Shown: positions 46,130 to 55,900 of the stretch, in pieces
Layout: the number at the start of each line of letters is the position of its first letter
Position numbering within the stretch: position 1 is the stretch's first letter
NCBI RefSeq assembly: GCF_963259705.1
Contig: NC_081846.1
Location: 93,074,641-93,138,640 of the forward strand
Source of the DNA: Myotis daubentonii
Taxonomy: Eukaryota > Chordata > Mammalia > Chiroptera > Vespertilionidae
Reading direction: 5' to 3'
DNA: 64,000 bases
The notes under the pieces: generated by a model
What the model was told of the DNA's origin: nothing
The model's input: the letters and a program-made list of their open reading frames with translations, nothing else
Databases searched by the model: none
Made by a program: the position numbers and the translations under genes

Positions 46130-47322
46130 CATCTTTTTCTACCCTGGCTTTTCCATCATCCTGGGTGATTTCAGCACCCACAGGGATGGCCCCACAGACA
46201 GCCTCTGATTCAGTCTCTTGACCTACTCATTTCTAGGTGTCTTCTCTTTCCCTCCACCTCACACTTGAGAACTTGCATGAGCTAGCAATGTTCTACTCCT
46301 GGAATCACTAGGTAAGCACTTTCAGCCACTATCTCCTCCTCCCCCTCGCTTACTCAACTACTCTCAATTGTCAGTCCCTCAACTCAAGGTCATTCGCCCT
46401 CTCCTTTCCTCATTTACTGATTCAACTTAGGCTCCATGGACCATGCTTTTAATAACATGTTGCCTGTATCCTACTATGCCTTGCCCATCTGCTGCTTTTG
46501 TTTACACCATCCAGATAAGACCCAAGTCTGGGAAAACCCAACTGGATACCATCTCCATGCCTCTCTCCAACCAGGGCATCTCAGATGCACTACACCTGCT
46601 TGACCCTCAAATTCAAGTGAGTCCACAACTCTGCCAAACAAACCTACCACATCATCTTTGTCACTCCATAGTAATATGTTCCAAACTTAATCTACTTTTC
46701 TTAACTTTCTGCCCCTGATACCCATATTCTTCTCTCTCATTAAATGATCTTCACAGAAAAAGAAGATGATATCAAACAGAAAATTGCCACAACTAAACAC
46801 ACAAACCTTCCTGAGAGGGAACCCATTTTGTCCTCCTTCACTCCAACAAAGCAGAGGAGCTGACACAACTCTCTCTCCATCTGATCTTTGGATCCTATTG
46901 CCACCTTCTACCTTCAGAATCTTTAACCATCATTTATACTTTTACTTCCAATATTTTACAGCCTTTCTCCAATGGAGCCTTCTTTGCTTTTAAACATTTG
47001 CTCACCATCAGCACAAGTCCAGTTCCAGACACTGCAATAGCCCTCCTGTTCTGTATAGTCAAATTTAAGGAAGAGTTGTTTACACTCACTGTTGCATTTC
47101 TTCGTCTCCCGCACACTCCACAACCCACTCTGATCTGGATCTGATGCCATCATTCCACTGAAATAGCCCTTGCTCCTGCCTCCACTGGAGTCCATGCAGC
47201 CATGTTCAGCGGACACTTTCTGGGCTTGGTCTTTATTGACCTTTCAATAGCATTTGATTCTGTTGATCTTTCTCTTTCTTGCACCACTTTTCTGTGGGCC
47301 CTCATGACCTAGCACACCATTG
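46130..47322 (+). pseudogene. L2 (LINE2) ORF2-region fossil, first part
   Basis: The sequence follows L2 ORF2 in order, for example CATCCTGGGTGATTTCAGCA (a GDFSTH-like endonuclease motif) and GACCTTTCAATAGCATTTGA (a DLSIAFDSVD-like RT motif). Frames are broken throughout. The same L2 continues after each of the next three insertions, so it is the oldest layer here. Confidence 0.65.
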
Positions 47323-47330
47323 GTCTAATG

Positions 47331-47544
47331 CAGCCGTGGGCAAACTACGGCCCGCGGGCCGGATCCGGCTCGTTTGAAATGAATAAAACTATTGAAAAAA
47401 AAGACCATACCCTTTTATGTAATGATGTTTACTTTGAATTTATATTAGTTCACACAAACACTCCATCCATGGTTTTGTTCCGGCCCTCCGTTCCGGTTTA
47501 AGAACCCATTGTGGCCCTCGAGTCAAAAAGTTTGCCCACCCCTG
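47331..47544 (+). mobile_element. hAT MITE (CAGCCGTGGGCAAAC family), copy 2, in L2
   Basis: The perfect 8-bp duplication GTCTAATG lies at 47323-47330 and 47545-47552. The termini match the copy at 28843. The interior (TTGAAATGAATAAAACTATT and onward) is unlike copy 1. It is non-coding. Confidence 0.93.
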
Positions 47545-47552
47545 GTCTAATG

Positions 47553-47795
47553 TCTGCTCCGCTAGCCATACCATCTGCATCTCTTGTTCAGGTTTACCCT
47601 CTTGCTCTCGCCCATAAATAGTGAAGTTTCTCAAGACCTAGTCTCTAGCATTTCTCCTTCTCTCAGTTATCACTGTCTTTTATGTCCACACCCTCAGTTC
47701 CCAGCAAAACAAAGATGATTCCATATTTATAAAACCAGTCCAGACTTTCGTCTGAGTTCTGGGTCTTTATGAAAAAGTTCCTAATTAACACCTCC
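47553..47795 (+). pseudogene. L2 ORF2-region fossil, second part
   Basis: L2-type sequence continues after the hAT: TTTCTCCTTCTCTCAGTTAT and ACAAAGATGATTCCATATTT, the latter in the position of the catalytic ADDS-like motif. Frames are broken. Confidence 0.55.
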
Positions 47796-47803
47796 CCTTA
47801 GAT

Positions 47804-48106
47804 CAGTGGTTCTCAACCTTCCTAATGCCCTTTAATACAGTTCCTCATGTTGTGGTGACCCCCCAACCATAAAATTGTTTTCGTTGCTACTCCTAACTGT
47901 ATTTTTGCTACTGTTATGCATTGTAATGTGAATATCCGATATGCAGGATGTCTTTTCATTGTTACAAAATGAACATAATTAAAGCCTAGTGATTAATCAC
48001 AAAAACAATATGTAATTATATGTGTGTTTTCCGAGGTCTTAGGCGACCCCTATGAAAGGGTCGTTCGACCCCCAAAGGGTCGCGACCCACAGGTTGAGAA
48101 CCGCTG
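47804..48106 (+). mobile_element. SPIN-type non-autonomous hAT element, in L2
   Basis: The 303-bp element begins CAGTGGTTCTCAACCTTCCT and ends CACAGGTTGAGAACCGCTG. The perfect 8-bp duplication CCTTAGAT lies at 47796-47803 and 48107-48114. The CCTCATGTTGTGGTGACCCC and GTCGTTCGACCCCCAAAGGG blocks are as I recall for SPIN_NA elements, the hAT family reported to have moved horizontally among several tetrapods including bats. It encodes no transposase. Confidence 0.9.
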
Positions 48107-48114
48107 CCTTAGAT

Positions 48115-48287
48115 GTTCCCAAATCATCTCACTGTCAGAATCTAAAACTCAACTTTTGTTCTTTCCCTCCATCCCCCCACCCTGACCTCTTTCAAGAATT
48201 ATATCTCAGTCAATAGCATCATTAACCACACTGTTGCTCAAGCCAGAAACATTGGCATCCTCCTGACACACCCTCTCCCTCACTCAC
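48115..48287 (+). pseudogene. L2 ORF2-region fossil, third part
   Basis: GTTCCCAAATCATCTCACTG through AAGCCAGAAACATTGGCATC matches the end of the L2 ORF2 region (a RNIGILL-like block). It stops at the Helitron and resumes after it at 53838. Confidence 0.6.
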
Positions 48288-48300
48288 CCTCTACACTAAT

Positions 48301-48316
48301 AAAAGACATACATGCA
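48301..48316 (+). repeat. Target site duplication of the AKAP12 retrocopy, left
   Basis: AAAAGACATACATGCA is repeated exactly at 52731-52746, where it follows the poly(A) tract. The AAAA start fits an L1 endonuclease cut site on the other strand. The joined sequence without the insert gives a continuous HeliBat start (CATACATGCAAATTGACC). Confidence 0.93.
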
Positions 48317-48457
48317 GATTCGCAGTCCTGGCGCATTCGGAGGAGGAGCGGGAGAGGAAGGCGCTGTTGGGACATCGCGGGCGCAAGGCTGCTCGCTCCA
48401 CCCCGCGGCCCCGCGATTTGCAGAAGGCGTGACTTGGCGGCTGGGCGCGGAGAAGCC

Positions 48458-48772
48458 ATGGGTGCTGGGAGCTCCACCGAGCAGCCGGAGGCGGGGAGCG
48501 GGGCACCGGCCGAGCCCGAGCCCAGCGGCGGCAGCCCAGTGGCGGAGGCGGCGCCCGGAGCTCCGGGGGACCCGGACATCGCGGCCGCGGACCTGGCCAC
48601 CAAGGTACGGGAGTGCCGGGCCACCGCTGCGGGGAGGCGGGGGGTGGGGGTGGGGGGGGGGACCCCTCTGACTTCTGCCTGCGAGAACTTCCCGGCCCGC
48701 CCAGCCCATCTGCGAACTAGGGAGCTCAAACCCCTCTTTCCAGGGTGGCGGTGGGGTTTTTTGCGCCGCTGA
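48458..48772 (+). CDS. AKAP12: AKAP12 exon 1 plus intron read-through ORF, 104 aa
   Basis: The frame starts at the native AKAP12 ATG (48458). Residues 1-49 are the exon-1 sequence: MGAGSST, a glycine-2 N-myristoylation signal, then an acidic, proline- and alanine-rich stretch with AEPEPSGG. From residue 50 the frame enters the retained intron and adds 55 residues rich in Gly and Arg before a TGA at 48770-48772. No scaffold-binding domain of AKAP12 is encoded, since those lie in later exons. The ORF is intact, with no stop or frameshift in exon 1. Expression is unknown. If made, it would be a small, possibly myristoylated peptide. Confidence 0.5.
   Translation: MGAGSSTEQPEAGSGAPAEPEPSGGSPVAEAAPGAPGDPDIAAADLATKVRECRATAAGRRGVGVGGGTPLTSACENFPARPAHLRTRELKPLFPGWRWGFLRR
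48604..48609 (+). other. Retained splice donor of AKAP12 exon 1
   Basis: The junction is AAG|GTACGG, a good donor consensus, directly after the lysine codon that ends AKAP12 exon 1. It was never used in the RNA that was copied. It remains available to splice into downstream acceptors. Confidence 0.7.
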
Positions 48773-51700
48773 GCAGCAGCGCGCGGCCGGGGCTCGCACC
48801 TTTGTCGCGGGTCTCCACGCGGGCGACTGCGCCATCTGCAGTCAGAATCCCAGAGCCTTTCTCCACACCCTTCCGGGGCTAGCGACCCAGCCCGAGCCGC
48901 TGGGCTGCGGGGGGAGTCCGTGGGGAACTGACCCCCGCGACCCAGAGTCTTGAGCCCCGGGCCCTGCCTCTCCCAGATGCGGAGGGTCAGCTGCTGGGCC
49001 AGGGCCGGTGTTGCCGCCCCGCGAACGGGCCACCCCTGGGTCCCAGGCCGGCTGCCTACCGTCCTTGTTGCCAGCTGTGCCTGGAGCCACCTGGGCTTGG
49101 TACCGGGTCCTCCTGTGACAGAGGCTGGAGCAGACAATGCCTTCCTGATGCAGAGAAAGCCTGGGCTGTAGCTCGCTCGGAGCCAAAGAAAACCTGGGCA
49201 GACGCTGCGTTTCCAAAAGGAATGATGGGTTTTGAACAATGAGGCAGCCTCTTCCCTTTCGCTCAGTGCATTGCCTGTGGTCCCAGTTCGATAAACAGAT
49301 CCCGGAGGAGTAGTTAGAAGTTTTCAAAGGATGAGGTCTGTGCTCTTGTCTGTGAAGGCATCCGTGGACCTGCTAGGTAGACATTTGCATTGGATGGTCT
49401 TCGGTCTCCAAGGCTGAAATAGATACACTTGGCCAAGTTTCTATTCTGTCCCATCATTGGATTTTAGACATATTTCCCGGCATGTGCGTTCCTTGACAAA
49501 GCTTCGCCCAGCCTGTTTTGTGATGATGCCCTCATAGGAAGTTGTGCTCAAAAACAAACAAATCATGTGTCGAATTTGAGGATGCAGATTACATGAGGAC
49601 CTTTGAGAGTTATCTGGGCAGGGGTATTGATGTTTGATACATGTTTAATGCATACACAGGTAAATATGTTGGATAAATGTTGTTATAGGGAAAAGAAGCT
49701 GAAATCTAGGTAAAGGTCACAGAACTATGGCCTCATTGTCTTGACCTCTTCAGATGCCCAGTCTACCTGGGGCTGGGACAGCTGTTAACCAGATTACCTT
49801 CAGCCTTTAACTCACAAATCCTTGTAAAACCCATGGTCCCTGTAGTTGGAGATACTAACAGGTACTAACCGCCTGGTATAGCTAGATTTTGTAAGGTGCC
49901 CATGCCTTGGCCTAAGGACTGGACTGTCCCTTTGAGATCTGAGTCACATTTTAATACTTACTGTACTTTTTAATGCCAACTACTGTCAAATGGTTGCATA
50001 ACCCGGATTTAGAGTCCAGTGACAAACGTAATGTTAATGTGTAATTGCTAAAGCTTTTAGTCAGGTTCATTTTTTCCGTGGCTTTTACTGCTCCTCAGGT
50101 TCTCCTGTTAACAGTTCACACTGAAATATGGTACTTACTCCCTTCCCAATAAATTCTAATTTGTTCATGTAAAAATATTCCTTCCATTTTCTGATTACCT
50201 TCTCTTTATACCTTTTTTTCCCTCAGAATCTTAGTCTTCTCCCTCTTTCCTGGTCACCACCATCTTGAAACAGCCAAACCCTGTCCTTTAAAAAAAAGGA
50301 CTTAAATGACATCCAGAATTCACTGACCTTTTTGGCCTTCTGCCCAGTTATCAATTTGTAGGCAATCAATACACTTACATGTATTCTTGGAAAACGTGTA
50401 GTTTTTCCTTTCAATGAGCAAGTGTATTTCTCGGGTTTTGAAGACCGAAGTCTTTTCTAAAGACTCTGATTAACAGTGACTCAGCACGCGGCTCTTGCCC
50501 CCTCTTCACCCTGTTAAGCTCCAGTTTCTGACCTCTGAGTAATTCCATCTGCCATTCTAGGCTCTCACCGTGCCATGGACCCTTCTTCTAGCAGTTTCCA
50601 CATTTGTGGGTTTAGTGACTTGACTAATGTTTTGGGTTTTTTGGGTGTTTTGTTTTGTTTGGTTTGGTTTTTGTGAAGCTATTCTGAATGTTCCACACGG
50701 GCAGGAACCATGCCTGTTGTTTATAACAGGTGTTCCCCCCAGGTGTTGCCTGCTGTCTGGCACGTAGTGGGCTCTCAGGAAGGGATGGTACTGGTTCCCT
50801 GGTTTTGATGAGAGACGATCAAGTTGGGCAATACCCTGCCCATCTAATTTTTCAACAATTTAACCTTTGACCTTCTCATCATGACCCATCTCATGTATCA
50901 GACAGTGATTACGTCAAGTCATTCTGTTAGGTTATTAATAGATCTAATGGATATCTTGGCAAAAATTCAGATTTGGGGACTTTGGTTTCTATTTCTCTTG
51001 AAAGAGTAGCATGGTAGGCGATTTTGAATTGCCTTTGATATCAGATAGACCAATATATTGGCCACAAATATGCAGGTGGCTCAAATGAGATCACTTCATT
51101 GCATTGAATAGTTATGAATTACATCTTGAGCTTTCTTGTATGGGTCTGTGGACATTTGGGCAGGTTTAGACAAATACATCCTTCCCTTCCCACCAGTAGA
51201 ATGTTGATGATTAACTAGAGGCTGTTAGCAGATTTTTCCCCCCATGTAAAATGATAATCGAATCATATGCACGTTGCCTATTTAGCAAACCAGTTTACTT
51301 TCCTTTTTTTCTGCTAATTTCAGTTACCAGTTGCTCCCTGAGTAAGTGCTCACACATAAAAAGATGTTACATTCATTGAGTTGTTACTCCTATCAGGTCA
51401 AGCTTGATTACTCAAGCTTAACGTTTAGATGCACTGAGGCAGATGTCTTGGTTTTATCTGTGGTATTTTTCAATAAATGGAAGAAATCTTATCTTCTAGT
51501 CCATTTTTTACAGTCTTCATATGTAAATTCTGGGTGGAAATGGCTTGATCAATCATTTTCCAGGTTTAATTTTGAGACTTGGCTATTTTGGCTACTACAG
51601 GGGCAGGAATATTAGACTGTGAAACACAAGGGGTAAATAAAACCTCATATTAATCCTCAATTGTCTGTTTTAAAAATTTGTCTTCAAACAGTGTTTTAAA

Positions 51701-52676
51701 TCCGGTGGCAATATAGGGTGGAGTATATGGCACATAAATGACAAATTTACTTCCAGGACTCTGGCAAATCTTGATTCTGGAGCCAAGCTCCAGGCTAAGT
51801 CTGGACAGTCACCATCTTCTGCATTAGCCTTTCTGTATTGTCTGCTTAATCAGTGACTTCAGAAGTAGAAATGGAACACTGATCAGTTGCCACAGTGAGA
51901 GACCAGTGTCCCTGGCAGGTGGGAAGATAGGGACTCCTCCGTCAGTCCCTCAAGTTGTGGTTCCATTTGATTACAAGAGCTGAATCACCAAAACATGAAC
52001 TTGTACTCAATTAGAAGGATCCATTATCTGATGAGTAGATTGAAGGATGTCTTTGCCTTTCGTGCATTAAAACAGACCATTGAGTTGACTAAGTGCATTT
52101 CGTAAGTCCTCTTCCAGCCTCAGGGGGTGTTATGCTTTCTCTCACTTGCCCTCTGTTTTACAAAATGGGGAAGGAGACTGAAGTTGGCCTTGATGGGATT
52201 ATGTCACCAGTTTTACACTAAAAGGGCTGGAATTTAAGATGACTAGGCAAGAATTATATGTTTGTGAGTAGAGTGGTGTTTCTTTTTCTTTTTCTTTTAC
52301 AAACCCTTGTGTTGATAGTGGTATTTTTATGTGTGTGGCTACCCTGTCTTGTGGATTTTCACCAGATTCTAAAAGGTGCTACTATCTGATTGGAACACAG
52401 CCCTGAAATTGGAGATGTTATGTGAGGATGGTCATTTAGGATAGTCATAGCCTGTGGGGTCTGCAGGCCCTGCCCTTGAGTCTATTTCAGCTATTTAGGC
52501 TGGTGGATGTATGCGATCAGTGGAGATTTCCACTTGAAATACCTCACTCTATGAATGAAGCACAGACCTCAATGTGAATCCCTTTGCATTCATTTGAGTT
52601 GACTAAACTCTGCACCTGGGTAGCTTTAAACTGATATTATAAGGATCATTCTAGTTTTGAATCTTACAGGATGATT

Positions 52677-52734
52677 AATAAAATGGAAATAAAATGTCTT
52701 ATGTTAAAAGGTAAAAAAAAAAAAAAAAAAAAAA
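52677..52734 (+). terminator. Intronic poly(A) site of the AKAP12 retrocopy
   Basis: Two AATAAA hexamers (52677-52682 and 52688-52693) lie about 20-31 bases before the start of a 22-base A run (52713-52734). The last four A residues may belong to the target duplication. The layout is that of a normal cleavage and polyadenylation site in the source intron. Confidence 0.8.
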
Positions 52735-53361
52735 GACATACATGCAAATTGACCATACCATCGCTACGCCTTAAGCCACACCCACCAGCCAATCACAGTG
52801 ACTATATGCAAATTAACCCAACCAAGATGGTGGCCAGCAGCCACAGGCCTGGAGCAAGTAGGAGGCTTGGTTGCCACAATGATTGAGGAAGCCAAGCTTC
52901 TCAGCTGCGGCTGGCTCTGAGCTCCACTCAAAGCAACAAAGTTTCAATTATAGAAGGTAAATAAACCCCAGATACCTGCTTTCAGCTGGCCATGGCCACA
53001 GAGCTGGAGCCTTGGGTTGCCCCTGGCAATGGAGGAAGCCAAGCCCTGGCTGGCTCTGAGCTCCACTCCAGGTTACAAAGTTTCAATTATAGAAGGTAAA
53101 TAAATCCCAGGGAAAAAAAAAGACAAAAAAGAGAGGTTGGGAGCTTAAAAGGCCGGGGAGGCTTGGCCAGCCTGAAAACGGCCCTCAGCCCCTCATCCAG
53201 ACTGGTCAGGCACCCCAGTGGGGACCCCCACCCTGAAGGGGTGTGACCAGCTGAAAACAGCCATCAGCCCCTCACCCAGGCTGGCCAGGCACCCCAGTGG
53301 CACCCCAGTGGGGATGCCCACCCTGAAGGGCAAACCAGCCGGCCCCCACCCATGCACCATG

Positions 53362-53837
53362 TCTCTATCTGATATAATAAAAGGGTAATTTGCAAACTGA
53401 CCCTAACAGCAGAAAGACTGGGAATGACTGGTGATTATGACACACACGGACCACCAGGGGCAGATGCTCAATGCAGGAGCTGCCCCCTGGTGGTCAGTGC
53501 ACTCCCACAGGGGGAGCTCTGCTCAGCCACAAGCCAGGCTGATGGCTGCAAGTACAGTGGTGGTGGTGGGAGCCTCTCTCCCCTCCTCAGCAGCACTAAG
53601 GATATCAGACTGCAGCTTAGGCCTGATCCCTACTGGCAAGTGGACATCCCCCGAGGGCTCCCGGGCTGCCAGAGGGATGTCTGATTGCCAGCTTAGGCCC
53701 AATCCCCCAGGGAACAGGCCTAAGCTAGCAGGTGGTCATCCCCTGAGGGGTCCCAAACTGTGAGAGGGCACAGGCTGAGCTGAGGGACCTCCCCTATCTC
53801 CACTAAGTGCACAAATTTTTGTCCACCAGGCCTCTAG
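53362..53837 (+). mobile_element. Second HeliBat 5' terminus sharing one 3' end
   Basis: TCTCTATCTGATATAATAAA followed by AGGGTAATTTGCAAACTGAC is a typical HeliBat 5' terminus, here inside the larger element. From this point to the CTAG at 53837 is a complete short HeliBat. The outer Helitron shows no separate 3' end before 53362. It is either a nested insertion that removed the outer end or a chimeric element with two starts. Confidence 0.8.
53807..53826 (+). other. Helitron 3' terminal hairpin
   Basis: GTGCACAAATTTTTGTCCAC forms a near-perfect stem and lies 7 bp before the terminal CTAG. Hairpins at this distance act as the Helitron 3' end signal. Confidence 0.85.
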
Positions 53838-54110
53838 TATTAAGTATATGACCAAGCCTATTGATTTTAACCTCTTAGTAGTCCTTGAACTATCTACTTT
53901 TTCCCATCTCTTCCCTGGATGACTCCAGTAGCTCTCTAGTCTGGAACTGTTCTAATTCATTTCCAAACCACAGTCAGAATGATTTTTCCCTAAATGCAAA
54001 TCCCATGCTCATCCACCCTTCTCCACCTCCTGGTTGTAAGCCTATGTGAAGCATCTATGTATCTCCTCTGGGCTATAATAGCTTACTTCTCCCCAGCATT
54101 AAACACACCC
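53838..54110 (+). repeat. L2 fossil, part after the Helitron
   Basis: AAGCCTATTGATTTTAACCT through CTTCCCTGGATGACTCCAGT and TGCTCATCCACCC is the L2 sequence expected to follow the segment ending at 48287. This shows that the Helitron inserted into L2. Confidence 0.55.
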
Positions 54111-54966
54111 ATATGAACTGTAATTGTCTATTGCATCACACATACACATGCACAAATATGTGCAACACAATCACTTGTGAGCTTTTTGAGGCAAGAGACA
54201 TCCATGTCTTATCTGTGTATAATAAGAAAAAGTGTGTGGAAATAAACTAAAGTGAACTGGACTGAAACCTTTATTTTTCACAGCAGGAATCTCAGAGGGT
54301 CTGGCGTCTTCTTAAACTTCCCCTTGCCCCCACTTACTGTTTACTCAATATATGAGATAAAAGCTGACAATGTGTTGTCAAGCTGCTCAGTAGTTTCTAA
54401 ATAGTGGCTAAATCTGCAAATCTGCTCAACAGAGACTTTGAGTGATGAAATGAGGCAGAACTCACGCCCAGGTGGGATGGGCTGAAGAAGAGGATGGAGA
54501 ATACGGGTGGGTGGCCGCAGGGGTGGGATGAGGAGTGGGGACCCTGCTGGACACAAGGGACGTAGGCAGGAGAGCAGGGCTGTCACTGTGCTGCCAGAAC
54601 CTGTTTTCACTTGATTCTCAGTTCAGCCTCCTCGCCTCTGCTGACTGCATGAGCTCCTCCTCCAGGGTTGCACACTCTTCCTTGGCAGCAGACGGCAGCA
54701 GTAACGGGCCACAACAGTGAATAGCCACTGGCAGGTGGCATGGAGGTGGGCTCCTTCCCCTTAAAAGAAAGCTCTTCCTGGACACCAAGCAAATGAGCAG
54801 AAACCATGCTGAGACATTGTCGTGAGGCATAAATCTCACAGAGTGGCTTCCAATGAACAGACCAAGGGACACAGAGAAGTCCTGTCAGGTGTCACTGATG
54901 TTTCTGCCACTGACGCATTTCCATGGAACTGGCCCTGAGCTTCTGTCTCATGATTCATGTCTAGGC
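54111..54966. other. Unassigned sequence
   Basis: I see no recognisable family or exon in this stretch. Confidence 0.35.
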
Positions 54967-55201
54967 CAGTGATGGCGAACCTTTTGAGCTCGGCGTGTCA
55001 GCATTTTGAAAAACCCTAACTTAACTCTGCTGCCGTGTCACATATAAACATTTTTTGATATTTGCAACCTTAGTAAAACAAAGACTTATATTTTTTATAT
55101 TTATTTTATATATTTAAATGCCATTGAACAAAGAAAAATCAACCAAAATAATGAGTTCACGTGTCACCTCTGACATGCGTGTCATAGGTTCGCCATCACT
55201 G
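54967..55201 (+). mobile_element. hAT MITE (CAGTGATGGCGAACC family), uninterrupted copy
   Basis: The perfect 8-bp duplication GTCTAGGC lies at 54959-54966 and 55202-55209. The termini CAGTGATGGCGAACC are perfect inverted repeats over 15 bp. The 235-bp length defines the family, and comparison with 21517 shows the L1 insertion there. Confidence 0.95.
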
Positions 55202-55727
55202 GTCTAGGCTCCGGCCCACACATGATGGACTCCAGAGAAGCCTCAGGCCCCTCTGTGGCTCCCATGGCATCCTGCACAACCTCTCTGTGCACTTCCACGC
55301 TGTTTTCTAAAAGCCCTCCAAAGGCCTGCCTCTCCTCCCATTAATCCATGAGCTTCTCAGGTAGGTTTGCTATGTCTGTTCAGCTCTGCAATCCCCCAGA
55401 GCCCAGCAAAATACCTGGTACTTGTAGGGACACACTTTAGCAAGATCCTGGACGTGAATGTTTCCACCCATATGATCCCAGGCCAAACCTCTAAACACTA
55501 TGACCCACTGTCCTCATTCATGAAATTGTGCACCTGCATTCAGTGTGAAAACAAGATTAATCTTAGTTTGGAGACATAAAGTTCCCAGCATGAGGCTGAT
55601 GCATACCAAGTACTGGCAATAATTGCACTGCACTGTTCCCCGGGGCTAACGCCCTGCCCACTCCACCTGAAACATGAGAGGAAATAAGACTGCTTTAGTT
55701 CAGAGATCGATAAAGTGCGTGATATTT
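55202..55727. other. Unassigned sequence
   Basis: I see nothing recognisable here. Confidence 0.35.
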
Positions 55728-55900
55728 ATGAAGGGATGGAACCTGTGCTCCATGAGCTTCCACCATGTGCCGGGCACTCTGCCTGGGGCGTTTCTCACCA
55801 CAGCTCTGTGGCTTGGACATTATCACTCCCCTCACAGAGGCGTGAAGTGAGGCTTAGCGAGGCCGTTGTGCTTTCCAGACATCAGTGAGTGAACGGACAG
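55728..55900 (-). repeat. MIR SINE fossil, reverse orientation
   Basis: CCATGTGCCGGGCACTCTGC, ACAGCTCTGTGGCTTGGACA and GCGTGAAGTGAGGCTTAGCG follow the reversed MIR consensus. Confidence 0.6.

Larger units (their letters stand above)
48317..49060 (+). promoter_or_regulatory. CpG-rich 5' UTR, exon 1 and intron start
   Basis: The segment is strongly GC- and CpG-rich, unlike its AT-rich or L2 neighbours. It looks like the transcribed half of a CpG-island promoter carried along with the transcript. The upstream half of the source promoter is missing because retrocopies begin at the transcript start. Downstream promoter elements could still act. Confidence 0.5.
48317..52730 (+). pseudogene. AKAP12: AKAP12 retrocopy: 5' UTR, exon 1 and intron 1 with poly(A)
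   Basis: AKAP12 (gravin/SSeCKS) is a scaffold that tethers PKA, PKC and other signalling enzymes at the membrane. This copy holds only the transcript start. It contains a 141-bp GC-rich 5' UTR, the first coding exon (48458-48604, 49 codons beginning MGAGSSTEQPEAGSG), an unspliced GT donor at 48605 and about 4.1 kb of intron. Poly(A) signals AATAAA lie at 52677 and 52688, and A residues begin at 52713. A perfect 16-bp target duplication flanks the unit. Intron-containing, yet polyadenylated and flanked by duplications, it is best explained as L1-mediated copying of an intronically polyadenylated AKAP12 RNA. The gene assignment rests on recognising the gravin alpha N-terminus. Confidence 0.85.
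48290..53837 (+). mobile_element. HeliBat-type Helitron carrying a retrocopy
   Basis: The 5' end TCTACACTAATAAAAG resembles HeliBat 5' termini. The 3' end has a hairpin (53807-53826) 7 bp before the terminal CTAG (53834-53837), followed by T, as expected for a Helitron inserted at an A/T site. There is no target duplication, also as expected. L2 sequence lies on both sides. The element has no Rep/helicase, so it is non-autonomous. Between 48317 and 52730 it contains a later AKAP12 retrocopy, and at 53362 a second Helitron 5' terminus. The interior at 52880-53350 has internal tandem duplications. Without the retrocopy the Helitron is about 1.1 kb. Confidence 0.82.

Noticed and set aside
48280..49239. 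319-codon minus-strand ORF over the CpG-rich AKAP12 segment
   Set aside because: It is antisense to a recognised exon and 5' UTR in GC-rich DNA, where long chance frames are common. It is Ala/Pro/Arg-rich without domains.
48317..52730. Native first exon and intron of the real AKAP12 gene
   Set aside because: The perfect duplication, the poly(A) directly before the second copy, and the Helitron and L2 continuity on both sides show an insertion.
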